From Candidatus Binataceae bacterium (GTDB lineage Bacteria > Desulfobacterota > Binatia > Binatales > Binataceae), in the NCBI GenBank assembly GCA_035294265.1, contig DATGLK010000095.1, positions 1 through 64,000 on the forward strand: a DNA stretch of 64,000 nucleotides. The letters run 5' to 3'. Positions 28,224 through 36,124 of this stretch are shown here, in pieces. Positions within the stretch are counted from its first letter, which is position 1; each line of letters starts with the position of its first letter. Made by a program: the position numbers and the translations under genes. Under the pieces are notes generated by a model. The model was not told the origin of the DNA and did not search any database. It worked only from the letters and a program-made list of their open reading frames with translations.

Positions 28224-28524
28224 GCCGGTCGGAACCTGCTCGCGGCGCCTTCAGTTGGGACGCGCTACCATTGCCGCCGACGCGCTCCCAAATGGGGCGG
28301 CGCGTCCGGTGCCACCGCAGAATCTCCTTGGTCGAGCGCGCCCCTCTCGTGATCGCCGCCATCCGCCACGCAAGCCTTTCGCTTGGTCTAAAATCCCCCT
28401 TGTAAATTGAAGAAAGATGCCCCGTAGAGATGCCCAGCTTCTGAGCAACCCAAAGCTTGGTGGGCAGGCGATGCGCCTGCCTCCATAAGTCATGCGGATG
28501 GATCGGCGCCGCCACAATCTTCAT
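28207..28524 (-). CDS. XRE-like helix-turn-helix regulator
   Basis: This 105-residue protein has a helix-turn-helix of the Cro/XRE type: V-A-Q-K-L-G-I-S-T-G-H-L-S-S-I-Y-K-G at about 26-43, followed by R-P-S-E-R-L-A. The basic C-terminus is disordered-looking and overlaps the methylase start. As first gene of the operon with a palindrome over its likely promoter, it may be an autoregulator like restriction-modification controller (C) proteins, or a component that reads target DNA. The start lacks a well-spaced ribosome-binding site, so a leaderless mRNA or a slightly different start is possible. Confidence 0.72.
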   Translation of the reverse strand: MKIVAAPIHPHDLWRQAHRLPTKLWVAQKLGISTGHLSSIYKGDFRPSERLAWRMAAITRGARSTKEILRWHRTRRPIWERVGGNGSASQLKAPRAGSDRRGAGR

Positions 28525-28560
28525 CCTTCATCACTGCCCGCAATCCCAAGATAGCGTGGC

Positions 28561-28590
28561 GGAATAGCAAATAACTTGAGATTTCTCAAG
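28561..28590 (-). promoter_or_regulatory. Candidate promoter and palindromic operator of the defence operon
   Basis: On the minus strand, TTGAGA (28584-28589) and TATTCC (28561-28566) are separated by 17 bp, a plausible -35/-10 pair with a weak -10. The perfect palindrome CTTGAG-ATTT-CTCAAG at 28575-28590 covers the -35 element. It is about 50 bp upstream of the XRE start, a good place for autorepression. Confidence 0.45.
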
Positions 28591-28600
28591 CCTGCAAAGC

Positions 28601-28618
28601 CAGCCAATTCGTCGGTTT
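28601..28618 (+). repeat. 18-bp direct repeat, right copy
   Basis: This is identical to 22215-22232 and in the same orientation. It lies just upstream of the defence operon promoter, and only flanking sequence for Rieske II lies beyond it. Confidence 0.8.
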
Positions 28619-28747
28619 GAGAATCTTTACCAGATACCGCCCCCCCTCGCAGCGCCCATCGCGCTTGACGGTTGGCGCCGCGGTGGTTTTGAATTGAGCC
28701 GCTTGCGCGTTGCACCATGGGGCTGGTGTGTCGCTTGCGCATGAGGG

Positions 28748-29995
28748 ATGGAGGAAAAGCCGTTGATTATAGCCGCCAACAAACCCGATTTGCCCGACGA
28801 GTACTTGGTCGATAATCGGGTCTATTTCGACCGGTCTACATATGAGGCCGAACGCGAGCGGATCTTCTTAAAGAGCTGGAACTTCGTCTGTCACGAAAGC
28901 GAGATTCCCAATCCTGGCGATTTTCTGACCACCACCGCCGCGGGTCAGGCCATTATCATTTGCCGCAACGGCGCAGGAGACCTGCGCGCCTATTACAACG
29001 CCTGCCGCCATCGCGCGGCGCAGGTGGTGTGCGAAGAGCGTGGACACACCCGCAATTTCACCTGCCTGTACCATCTGTGGTCCTACGACCTTAACGGCCG
29101 GCTGACTGGCGTGCCCGAGGCCGCCGCCTATCGCACCAGCTTCAATCCCGGCGGACTGGCGATGGAGCGCTTCGGCCTGGTGGCGGTGCGCATCGAAGCC
29201 TGTCATCGCCTAGTGTTCGTCTGCTTTGATTCCGAGGCCCCCGCGCTAGAAGATTTCTTGGGAGGCGCGGCGGCGTCATTGAAAATGCCCTTCGGCGCGC
29301 CCGAGAGCGAAGTGTTTTTGGTGCGGCGCAGCGTGGTCAATGCCAATTGGAAAATGCAGCCGGAAAATTCCCGCGACGGTTACCATGCGCCGCTGCTCCA
29401 TCGCCGCTTGCTCGATGTAAGTCCGCCCAAACCTTACCGCGTGCTAGACCACGGCCATTCGGTGCAGGAATTGGGCTTGGACTATGCCAGCGGGCTGGCC
29501 AGGGGGACGGTGGACAAAGTGCTCCGCGACGATCCCGAAATGACCCTGGCCTTCATGCGCCATCCCTTGCCTGGAATGAGTCTGGAGCGACCGGCGCTGG
29601 TGGTCGTGCTTTTTCCCGATACCCTGCTTTTGGTGCGCTACTCCACTGCCTTGATCGAGCGCCAGATAGCGCTGGGCCCCGAGCAGACCCTGATCGAGCT
29701 GCGCGCCTGCCGGCGGATTGACGATTCACCTGAAGTTCGCTCCATCCGTGAGCGCCATTGGCAACTCTATTGGTCCTCGGACGGAGGAAATCTCCCCGAG
29801 GATATTGCCGCCTGGGAGGCTCAACAGCGCGGCGTTCACGCGCTGGGCGTGCAACACAGCTTGATCGCGCGCGGCGAACCGGCCCGCGAAGGCTTGCGCG
29901 GCGATGACAATCGTTTGCGCCAGTTCTGGCAGGAATGGCGTAGGCTAATGGGGACCAGTCAAAATGCGCCGTTGGAGCATGAGGGAGCGCTTTGA
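28748..29995 (+). CDS. Rieske aromatic-ring-hydroxylating oxygenase, alpha subunit (II)
   Basis: This 415-residue Rieske oxygenase differs from the one at 18998. The [2Fe-2S] ligands are C86/H88 and C106/H109 (C-L-Y-H-L-W-S-Y-D). The mononuclear iron site lies in N-W-K-M-Q-P-E-N-S-R-D-G-Y-H-A-P-L-L-H near residues 199-217. It resembles the group that includes aromatic, betaine and choline-type monooxygenases. No reductase is adjacent. The ATG at 28748 has a ggga upstream. The stop overlaps the TTG of the next gene by 4 bp, so it is co-translated with a dehydrogenase. Confidence 0.9.
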   Translation: MEEKPLIIAANKPDLPDEYLVDNRVYFDRSTYEAERERIFLKSWNFVCHESEIPNPGDFLTTTAAGQAIIICRNGAGDLRAYYNACRHRAAQVVCEERGHTRNFTCLYHLWSYDLNGRLTGVPEAAAYRTSFNPGGLAMERFGLVAVRIEACHRLVFVCFDSEAPALEDFLGGAAASLKMPFGAPESEVFLVRRSVVNANWKMQPENSRDGYHAPLLHRRLLDVSPPKPYRVLDHGHSVQELGLDYASGLARGTVDKVLRDDPEMTLAFMRHPLPGMSLERPALVVVLFPDTLLLVRYSTALIERQIALGPEQTLIELRACRRIDDSPEVRSIRERHWQLYWSSDGGNLPEDIAAWEAQQRGVHALGVQHSLIARGEPAREGLRGDDNRLRQFWQEWRRLMGTSQNAPLEHEGAL

Positions 29996-30855
29996 AAGTC
30001 GGCGTGATCGGGTTGGGGCGGATGGGCGGCCCGCTGGCCGGCCATTTGATCAAAGGCGGCCATCAATTGTGGGTGTGCGATATACGAGCTGAAGCTGGCG
30101 CAGCGCTGGCCGAGCAGGGCGCTCGCGTGCTTGATAGCCCGGCCCAGATTGCAGCCCAGGTCGAGGTTATCCTGACCAGCTTGCCCGGCCCCAGCGAGGT
30201 CGAAGCCACCATGACGGCAGCCGACGGAATACTTTCCGCGGTCGCGCCGGGAGCGTTGGTAGTGGCCACCAGCACGGTGGCAGCCGAACAGAGCCGCCGC
30301 CATGCCCAACTACTGGCAGCCAAGGGAGCCGCTCATCTGGACGCTCCGATCAGTGGCGGCGTGGAAGGGGCTGTGGCCGGTACGCTGACCGTGATGGTCG
30401 GCGGTGAGGCGGAAGTCTTTGAACGAGCCCGCCCGCTGCTGGAGTGTTTTGGGCGAGAGATTTTTCACGTCGGAGCGGCCGGCGCCGGCAACGACATGAA
30501 ACTGATTATTCAGATGATGTTCGGTTCGATGCTGGCGATCTTCATGGAAGGTGTAGCGCTGAGCGAAGCGATGGGTCTGCGGATCGATCGGATGCTGGAG
30601 ATTCTGGGGACCTCCTCGGCTCACCATCCCTCCATCGGCCGTCGCTACGACAAGATCATTGCTGGCGACCTCAGCCCGCGCTCCCCCTTATCAATGTTCG
30701 CCAAGGATCTCGCCCTGGTGCGCGAGCGCTGTCTGGGCGCCGGGCTGCAAGCCCCGCTGGTGGAGGCGATCGCCGCGCGCTACGCCGATGCGATGGCGGC
30801 AGGGCTGGGTGCCAAGGACGTAATCGCCTTGAAACGCCTATACGATAAATTCTGA
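29992..30855 (+). CDS. 3-hydroxyisobutyrate dehydrogenase family protein
   Basis: This 287-residue NAD(P)-dependent beta-hydroxyacid dehydrogenase has the Rossmann motif G-L-G-R-M-G-G-P-L-A near residues 7-16. The D-A-P-I-S-G-G-V-E-G-A substrate segment is near 117-127 and catalytic lysine N-D-M-K-L near 166. The family reduces or oxidises small beta-hydroxy acids such as 3-hydroxyisobutyrate and tartronate semialdehyde. The TTG start overlaps the Rieske II stop by 4 bp. The link to the oxygenase is strong, but the substrate is unknown. Confidence 0.88.
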   Translation: MKVGVIGLGRMGGPLAGHLIKGGHQLWVCDIRAEAGAALAEQGARVLDSPAQIAAQVEVILTSLPGPSEVEATMTAADGILSAVAPGALVVATSTVAAEQSRRHAQLLAAKGAAHLDAPISGGVEGAVAGTLTVMVGGEAEVFERARPLLECFGREIFHVGAAGAGNDMKLIIQMMFGSMLAIFMEGVALSEAMGLRIDRMLEILGTSSAHHPSIGRRYDKIIAGDLSPRSPLSMFAKDLALVRERCLGAGLQAPLVEAIAARYADAMAAGLGAKDVIALKRLYDKF

Positions 30856-30889
30856 AACCCTGAAGCGAAAGAATAGCCAACGCAACGCC

Positions 30890-30930
30890 GAGGGAGGGGA
30901 GGCGCCCCAAGGGCGCCCCCCCTCCCCCTC
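30890..30930. terminator. GC-rich hairpin after the Rieske II-dehydrogenase operon
   Basis: A long inverted repeat (gagggaggggaggcgccc, about three unpaired bases, gggcgcc then a C-rich arm ending ctccccctc) lies 35 bp past the dehydrogenase stop. It would form a very stable stem. No T-run follows, so it may be a Rho-assisted terminator, mRNA stabiliser or dispersed repeat. Confidence 0.4.
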
Positions 30931-31044
30931 GAACCAATCAAGCTTGGCTTGGGGGCCAATCCCATCGCACGCGTGGGACTTTGGGCTGGGTATTGCGCAC
31001 AATGTGCGTGGCGCCCGGACGCGGGTCGGAGTAAGGTTCGGTGC

Positions 31045-32592
31045 ATGGACACGATCGTCACTACTAGTTGTGGCAAGCTCGAGGGCGAGGAGCAGAAAGG
31101 ACTTTTTTTGTTCAAAGGGGTGCCGTTCGCGCGTCCTCCGGTGGACGGTCTGCGCTGGCTGCCGCCGCAGCCGCCGCAGCCTTGGAGTGGGATCAGATCG
31201 GCGCGCAACTTTGCGTCCGTGGCGCCGCAGAATAGCACCAGCGTGGATCCCGACGTAGACCTGGTTTTGAACCATCCCGGTCCACAGAGCGAGGACTGCT
31301 TATATCTCAACGTCTGGAGTCCAGGGTTGGATCGCGCACGCCGTCCGGTGATGGTCTGGATCCATGGCGGCGGTTTTGAGCGCGGCTCCAGCTCCAATCC
31401 GCTCTACTCTGGTGAGAACCTGGCTCGGCGCGGCGACGTGGTGGTGGTGACGATCGCCTATCGGCTGGGAACGCTTGGGTTCTTGCGCCTGATCGAGGCC
31501 ACTGAGGGGCGAATTGCGGCCACCGGTAACGAGGCGCTGTTGGACCAAATCGCAGCTTTGCAATGGGTGCGCGACAATATCGAGCAGTTCGGCGGTGATC
31601 CTGGCAACGTCACGGTGTTCGGTGAATCGGCGGGCGCGATGAGCATTGGCACCCTGATGGCGATGCCGGCGGCGCGCGGCCTTTTCCACAAGGCGATTTT
31701 GCAAAGCGGTGCCTGCCATACCGTAGTCAGCGCAGAGCGCGCGGCGCGCGTGGGCGAGTGGTTGGTGGCGAAATTGGCCGCGACGCGAGCGCGGGATCTA
31801 CGCCAAGTGCCGGCCGCGGAGTTGCTGCGCCTGACGCAGGGCGGACTGATGGCGGCGCGCGAGTTGGGTCTGAGTGGCTCGATGTTCGCGCCCGTGGTCG
31901 ACGGCGAGCTGGTGGCGCGCCCGCCAATCGAAAGCGTGGCCAAGGGCGAAGCCCGCGCGGTCGCTACCCTGGTTGGTACCACGCTTGAAGAGATCAAGTT
32001 CTTTGCAGGCCGCGATCAAGTCAAAGTCGAAAGTCTAGACGATCTGACCGCCCGCCTGAGCAAGGCCTTTCCCGCCCCAATCGCAAAGTCGCTGGTTGAA
32101 ACATATCGCACGGCGCGCGCCCAGCGTGGCGATTCGGTGGAATCCTTCGAGCTTTACTCAGCGATTGGTACCGATCGCTGGTTTCGAATCCCCGCTATCC
32201 GGTTGGCCCAGGCGCAAAGCGAGCTGCAAGGGCGGGCCTTCAGCTACCTCTTTACCTGGAAGTCGGTCGCGGCCGGAGGGCGTTTCGGCGCCTGCCATAC
32301 GATCGAGATCCCCTTCGTGTTCGGCGCCGTAAGGGCGCCCGGCAGCGATCGTTACCTGGGCGTGGGCGCGGCGGTGGATAAGTTGGCGGCACAAACCCAG
32401 GACGGCTGGCTGGCCTTCGCGCGCCGCGGCGATCCAAGCTGCGAGGCGATCGGAACCTGGTCGGCTTACGACGGCGCACGCCGTGCCACGATGATCCTGG
32501 GTCCTCAAGTCGAGCTGGCGCTGGCGCCGATGGAGCCAGAGCGCGCGGCCTGGGACGCGGTCAGTGACGCCCTACTCGGCCAGCGCAGCTAG
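31045..32592 (+). CDS. Carboxylesterase type B
   Basis: This 515-residue alpha/beta hydrolase belongs to the carboxylesterase/acetylcholinesterase family. The oxyanion H-G-G-G is near residue 109. The nucleophile is in F-G-E-S-A-G-A near 199-205. The likely acid is the Glu in L-E-E-I-K-F-F and the likely histidine is in G-A-C-H-T-I-E-I-P. No signal peptide is seen, so it probably acts in the cytoplasm on esters. The ATG at 31045 is preferred: the 32 in-frame residues upstream have an unusual composition and no family match. Confidence 0.88.
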   Translation: MDTIVTTSCGKLEGEEQKGLFLFKGVPFARPPVDGLRWLPPQPPQPWSGIRSARNFASVAPQNSTSVDPDVDLVLNHPGPQSEDCLYLNVWSPGLDRARRPVMVWIHGGGFERGSSSNPLYSGENLARRGDVVVVTIAYRLGTLGFLRLIEATEGRIAATGNEALLDQIAALQWVRDNIEQFGGDPGNVTVFGESAGAMSIGTLMAMPAARGLFHKAILQSGACHTVVSAERAARVGEWLVAKLAATRARDLRQVPAAELLRLTQGGLMAARELGLSGSMFAPVVDGELVARPPIESVAKGEARAVATLVGTTLEEIKFFAGRDQVKVESLDDLTARLSKAFPAPIAKSLVETYRTARAQRGDSVESFELYSAIGTDRWFRIPAIRLAQAQSELQGRAFSYLFTWKSVAAGGRFGACHTIEIPFVFGAVRAPGSDRYLGVGAAVDKLAAQTQDGWLAFARRGDPSCEAIGTWSAYDGARRATMILGPQVELALAPMEPERAAWDAVSDALLGQRS

Positions 32593-32648
32593 CGCATACG
32601 CGACAACCGGACCATAGTTGAGTTCAAGCCGAAGCTGAATATGGTTCG

Positions 32649-33008
32649 GTGGACAAGGCGATCCAACCGGTGCCGTTGAAACGAGCAGGCGATACCGCGG
32701 CCCGCGCCAGCGGAGCAATCGAAAGATTTATCGAGCGCACTCTAGGGCCGCGGCTCGAAGAACTCACCGGCGAGGTCCGAGGTCTGCGCAGCGAGATGCA
32801 GCAGCTCGACAAGCGGCTGGGTGAGAATCTCGCTTCGCTGCGTAACGAGCTACAGGCGGAATTGCGTGCCGTGCGCGCCGAGATGGAGGCCACCTGGGTT
32901 CAGCTTAACCCGCGAATCGACGCGCTAAGCCAACGCCTGGATGACGCGCTCAACATTCGCGAGCGTTTGGTTGCGATCGAGACCAAGCTGGCCGCTAGGA
33001 ATAATTAG
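32649..33008 (+). CDS. Small coiled-coil protein
   Basis: This 119-residue hydrophilic protein has no recognisable enzyme motif. From about residue 25 to 110 it shows heptad-like spacing of Leu, Met and Val among many Arg and Glu, which predicts a long coiled coil. It starts with GTG at 32649 and is convergent with the CoA-transferase gene. The function is unknown. Confidence 0.6.
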   Translation: MDKAIQPVPLKRAGDTAARASGAIERFIERTLGPRLEELTGEVRGLRSEMQQLDKRLGENLASLRNELQAELRAVRAEMEATWVQLNPRIDALSQRLDDALNIRERLVAIETKLAARNN

Positions 33009-33057
33009 GGCCTGCCACAGCCAAGAGCTCGGCATCTAGTGTCTTGCGGTGGCTATA

Positions 33058-34299
33058 CTAGATGGCGCCTTGACGGCGCAGCTCCGCCAATTCCGCCTCG
33101 CTGACTCCTAGGGTCCGGCCGTAAATCAGCTCATTGTCGTGGCCCACCGGTACAGATCCGCGCCAGATCTGACCGGGAGTGCGGGAGAAGTGCGGCGCGA
33201 TTCCCACCCCGGTTACCGGACCTACCTGCAAGTCTTCCCAGCGCTGATGCACTCCGCGCGCCTGATAATGGGCGTCGGCGGCCATATCGGCGCTGGAGAG
33301 CACGCGCGAGCACGGGATCTGATGCTCATTCATCAGTGCGACGACCTCGTCCAGCGTACGTTCATTGATGAAGCCGCGCAGTATGGCGTCGAACTCGATT
33401 CCTTCCACCGATTCCAGGTCGGTGCGTGCCCGCTGCCATTTCGGATCGCTGGGGTCCAGCCCGATTACGCTCAGCAGCCGATCGTAAACGGCAGATAGCG
33501 CGCCCAGCACCAGCCAGCCGTCCTTAGCGGCAAAGCTATCCAGCGGTTGGAAGCCTTGGGCGCGGTTGCCCGAGCGCTCGCGCACCAGTCCCCGCTGGAA
33601 ATATTCGACCATGGTACCGCCCAGGGTCTTGTGCACGGCTTCGAACTGGGCGACATCGATAGCCTGTCCCTGGCCGGTGCTGCGGGCGTAGGTCAGGCCC
33701 GCCAAAGTCGACCACAAGGCGAATAACGCTGTGATATAATCAGCGGTCCAGGGCGCGGCGCGGGTGGGGGGAGCAGGGTCGGGAAAGCCGGTTTGGTACA
33801 TCATACCCCCGAAGGCTTGCCCCACGATGTCGTAGGAGGCGCGGTGGATATATGCTGGGTGGCCGGTCTGGCCGTATCCGGAGACATGGGTTATGACCAG
33901 CTTGGGATTAATCTGCCAGACGGTGGCGTCATCCAGCTTCCAGGCCGCATACGTGCCAGGCTTGGAGCTTTCCATCCAAATGTCAGCGCGCGCCAGTAAG
34001 CGTAAAAAAAGCTCGCGGGCGCGGGCTTGGGATAGGTCGGCGCTGATGCAAAAAATGTTACGCCGCTCCTGGACCCAGCTGGTCGATACCGCCGCCTGCT
34101 CATGCGAGGAAAGGCGGATGCCGATGGTGCGCCAGCCCACGTCGCCCGTGCCCGGGCGTTCCACTTGGATTACTTCCGCCCCCATTTCGGCGGCCAACTC
34201 GGCGGCAAAGGGCTGGGCAATCAGCGTGCCCGAGGACACGATGCGAACGCCCTGGAGCGGTCCGAAGGGCTGCGGAACCAAGCTGGCATCACTCATCAA
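33058..34299 (-). CDS. CaiB/BaiF family (class III) CoA-transferase
   Basis: This 413-residue protein belongs to family III CoA-transferases, which move CoA between carboxylic acids through an enzyme-bound mixed anhydride. The N-terminal G-V-R-I-V-S-S-G-T and A-E-M-G-A-E-V-I-Q-V-E are typical, and the catalytic Asp is expected near 165-180. The C-terminal part has G-V-G-I-A-P-H-F-S-R-T-P. Such enzymes often activate carnitine, bile acids, aromatic or dicarboxylic acids. The surroundings suggest activation of an aromatic breakdown acid, but no substrate can be named. Confidence 0.9.
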   Translation of the reverse strand: MMSDASLVPQPFGPLQGVRIVSSGTLIAQPFAAELAAEMGAEVIQVERPGTGDVGWRTIGIRLSSHEQAAVSTSWVQERRNIFCISADLSQARARELFLRLLARADIWMESSKPGTYAAWKLDDATVWQINPKLVITHVSGYGQTGHPAYIHRASYDIVGQAFGGMMYQTGFPDPAPPTRAAPWTADYITALFALWSTLAGLTYARSTGQGQAIDVAQFEAVHKTLGGTMVEYFQRGLVRERSGNRAQGFQPLDSFAAKDGWLVLGALSAVYDRLLSVIGLDPSDPKWQRARTDLESVEGIEFDAILRGFINERTLDEVVALMNEHQIPCSRVLSSADMAADAHYQARGVHQRWEDLQVGPVTGVGIAPHFSRTPGQIWRGSVPVGHDNELIYGRTLGVSEAELAELRRQGAI

Positions 34300-34443
34300 T
34301 CATCTCCCAGGTGACCGGGGCGCCACTTATTCAGTACAATTTGTTACCGTAGCCGAGCCGGGGGGCACTTGTGAGCCAGCGCCGGCAGGTTATGATCTGA
34401 GGCCGGGAGCCGGGCCGCCTTCGGCTGGGCTGCATGTATTGCT

Positions 34444-35751
34444 ATGGATGCCTTCATAAACCGCCGGGAACTAACATTCAAGGCTTTGGCCGGCTTGGCC
34501 GGCGGTGCGTTGGGCTGGCTCCCGGTGGAGCTGGTCAATCACGGCTACGATCTGACGCAACGCCAGACCACAGGCATGGCGGTCGCCAACTTGATCGCGA
34601 TGGCGGTGCTGTCGGGCCTGATCGGGGGCTTTATCAACGCTGCCCAGAATCAGGAGCTGGCACTCACGCCGCAAATGCAGCGCCGCTTCCTAATCGGCTT
34701 TGGAATTTGCGCCCTCCTCTCCTTGCCCGCGACCTATTATTCCAATCGTGCCTTCAGCTACATTCTGACGGCCGGCGGCTGGGGGGTGGGACACGCCGGC
34801 TCGATGGTCTACCTCATCGCCGCTCGCCTAACCGGCTGGACCCTGATGGGGCTGATGCTGGGGTTGGGCGTGGGAATCGCCACTTTCGTTGCCGGTAATC
34901 TGCTCAAGGGAGCGGCTGGCGGTTGGGTAGGCGGTTTTATCGGAGGGATCGCTTTTGACGCGATTGGAGCCCTGACTCATGCCGGCCTGCTGTCGCGCCT
35001 GTTTGGCCTGAGCGCGATTGGACTTGCGATCGGCTTGTTTATCGGGCTGGTCCAGGAACTGACCAAGGTGGCCTGGTTGCGAGTCGAGGATGGGCGCCTG
35101 CGGGGACGAGAATACCGACTGGATAAGGGAATGGCCTTTTTAGGCCGCGCCGAAGAGTGCGAAATCGGCTTGTTCGGCGATAGCGCGGTTGCCCCACAGC
35201 ACGCCCAGATCAGCCGCCGGGGCAGCGAATATATCCTCAAGGATCTCACCCGCAATCCGGGGACGCTGGTCAATGGTCAACGGATCGAAAGCAAGGTGCT
35301 GGCGGCCGGCGATTTAATCCAGATCGGCAACTATGCGCTGCGCTTTAATTTGCGTACCGTCAGCGCGCCCGCGCTGGCTCAGCCCTACGTTGCGCCGTCA
35401 GCGTCGAGCGTGGTCGCCACGCCGCCGGCCGCCCATAATCCGACGCCCTCGTTGGCTGCGGCGCAGGCCAACGGCGGCGCACGCCTGATCAATTCGATCG
35501 GGCAGTCGTTGGTACTGCGTCCAGACGCTCCTACTCGCTTGGGCCGGGCGTTGGATAACGATTTAGTCGTGGCCGATCAGTCGGTATCGCGCCATCACGC
35601 GACGATTAGCTGGCAAAACGGCGGCTATTATCTGCAGGATCTGGGTAGTCAAAACGGAACTTATGTGGGCGGCCAGAGAGTCAACCAGGCGCTTTTGGTG
35701 GATGGCGCGCGGGTTAAGCTGGGCGATGCCGAATTCGACTTCCGAGTTTGA
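34444..35751 (+). CDS. Membrane protein with two FHA domains
   Basis: This 435-residue protein has about six hydrophobic segments in its first 210 residues. Two forkhead-associated domains follow, which bind phosphothreonine. FHA1 (about 218-298) keeps L-G-R-A-E and the N-G region but has Q-H in place of the usual S-R-H. FHA2 (about 350-435) is canonical, with L-G-R-A, S-V-S-R-H-H-A and N-G-T-Y-V-G. It is immediately followed by a zinc-ribbon membrane protein and a Ser/Thr kinase, so it is probably a phospho-reader for that kinase at the membrane. Confidence 0.85.
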   Translation: MDAFINRRELTFKALAGLAGGALGWLPVELVNHGYDLTQRQTTGMAVANLIAMAVLSGLIGGFINAAQNQELALTPQMQRRFLIGFGICALLSLPATYYSNRAFSYILTAGGWGVGHAGSMVYLIAARLTGWTLMGLMLGLGVGIATFVAGNLLKGAAGGWVGGFIGGIAFDAIGALTHAGLLSRLFGLSAIGLAIGLFIGLVQELTKVAWLRVEDGRLRGREYRLDKGMAFLGRAEECEIGLFGDSAVAPQHAQISRRGSEYILKDLTRNPGTLVNGQRIESKVLAAGDLIQIGNYALRFNLRTVSAPALAQPYVAPSASSVVATPPAAHNPTPSLAAAQANGGARLINSIGQSLVLRPDAPTRLGRALDNDLVVADQSVSRHHATISWQNGGYYLQDLGSQNGTYVGGQRVNQALLVDGARVKLGDAEFDFRV

Positions 35752-36124
35752 GCCGCGCCAGTCGGCGCCGCGCTTTTGTTCTTTTTGCGGCCGTCCGGTG
35801 GTCGTGAGCGACGCCTCTTTTTGTAAAGAATGTGGGGGCGCGCTGGAGCGCGGCTTTCGCATCCGCCAGGATGTGGCTTGGAATCCTTGGATCGCGGCCG
35901 CGATGAGCATCGTTCCCGGCCTGGGCCAGTTCTACAAGGGGCAGCGTTGGCAGGCCCTGGCCTGGTTTATCGGCGTCGGGGTGGCTTACAGCGCCTATCC
36001 GCTGGGGCTGCTGCTCCATATTGTGTGCGTGGCCAATGCCGCACTGGCCGGCGCGGTGGACTTCCCCGCTTGGCATATGCCCGCGGCTAACTCGCCTAGC
36101 GGTGGGCGTCCGGGGCCAAGATGA
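35726..36124 (+). CDS. Zinc-ribbon small membrane protein
   Basis: This 132-residue protein starts inside the FHA gene (26-bp overlap) and runs into the kinase ATG (4-bp overlap), so the three genes are translationally linked. The zinc ribbon is C-S-F-C-G-R and C-K-E-C-G-G near residues 15-35. After it come I-V-P-G-L-G-Q-F-Y-K-G, typical of TM2-like or DUF5683-like small membrane proteins, and two hydrophobic segments. The role is unknown, but the context suggests a membrane partner of the kinase. Confidence 0.75.
   Translation: MPNSTSEFEPRQSAPRFCSFCGRPVVVSDASFCKECGGALERGFRIRQDVAWNPWIAAAMSIVPGLGQFYKGQRWQALAWFIGVGVAYSAYPLGLLLHIVCVANAALAGAVDFPAWHMPAANSPSGGRPGPR

Larger units (their letters stand above)
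22215..28618. other. Candidate genomic island with defence-type operon
   Basis: The segment is bracketed by an exact 18-bp direct repeat. Inside are a deleted ISNCY-type element and a compact six-gene minus-strand operon. Base composition is lower than the flanks: 24001-24060 has 31 of 60 G/C, while 20401-20460 has 40 of 60. Aromatic-oxidation genes lie on both sides and point outward, so the island sits in their former divergent promoter region. No integrase gene is visible. Confidence 0.65.
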
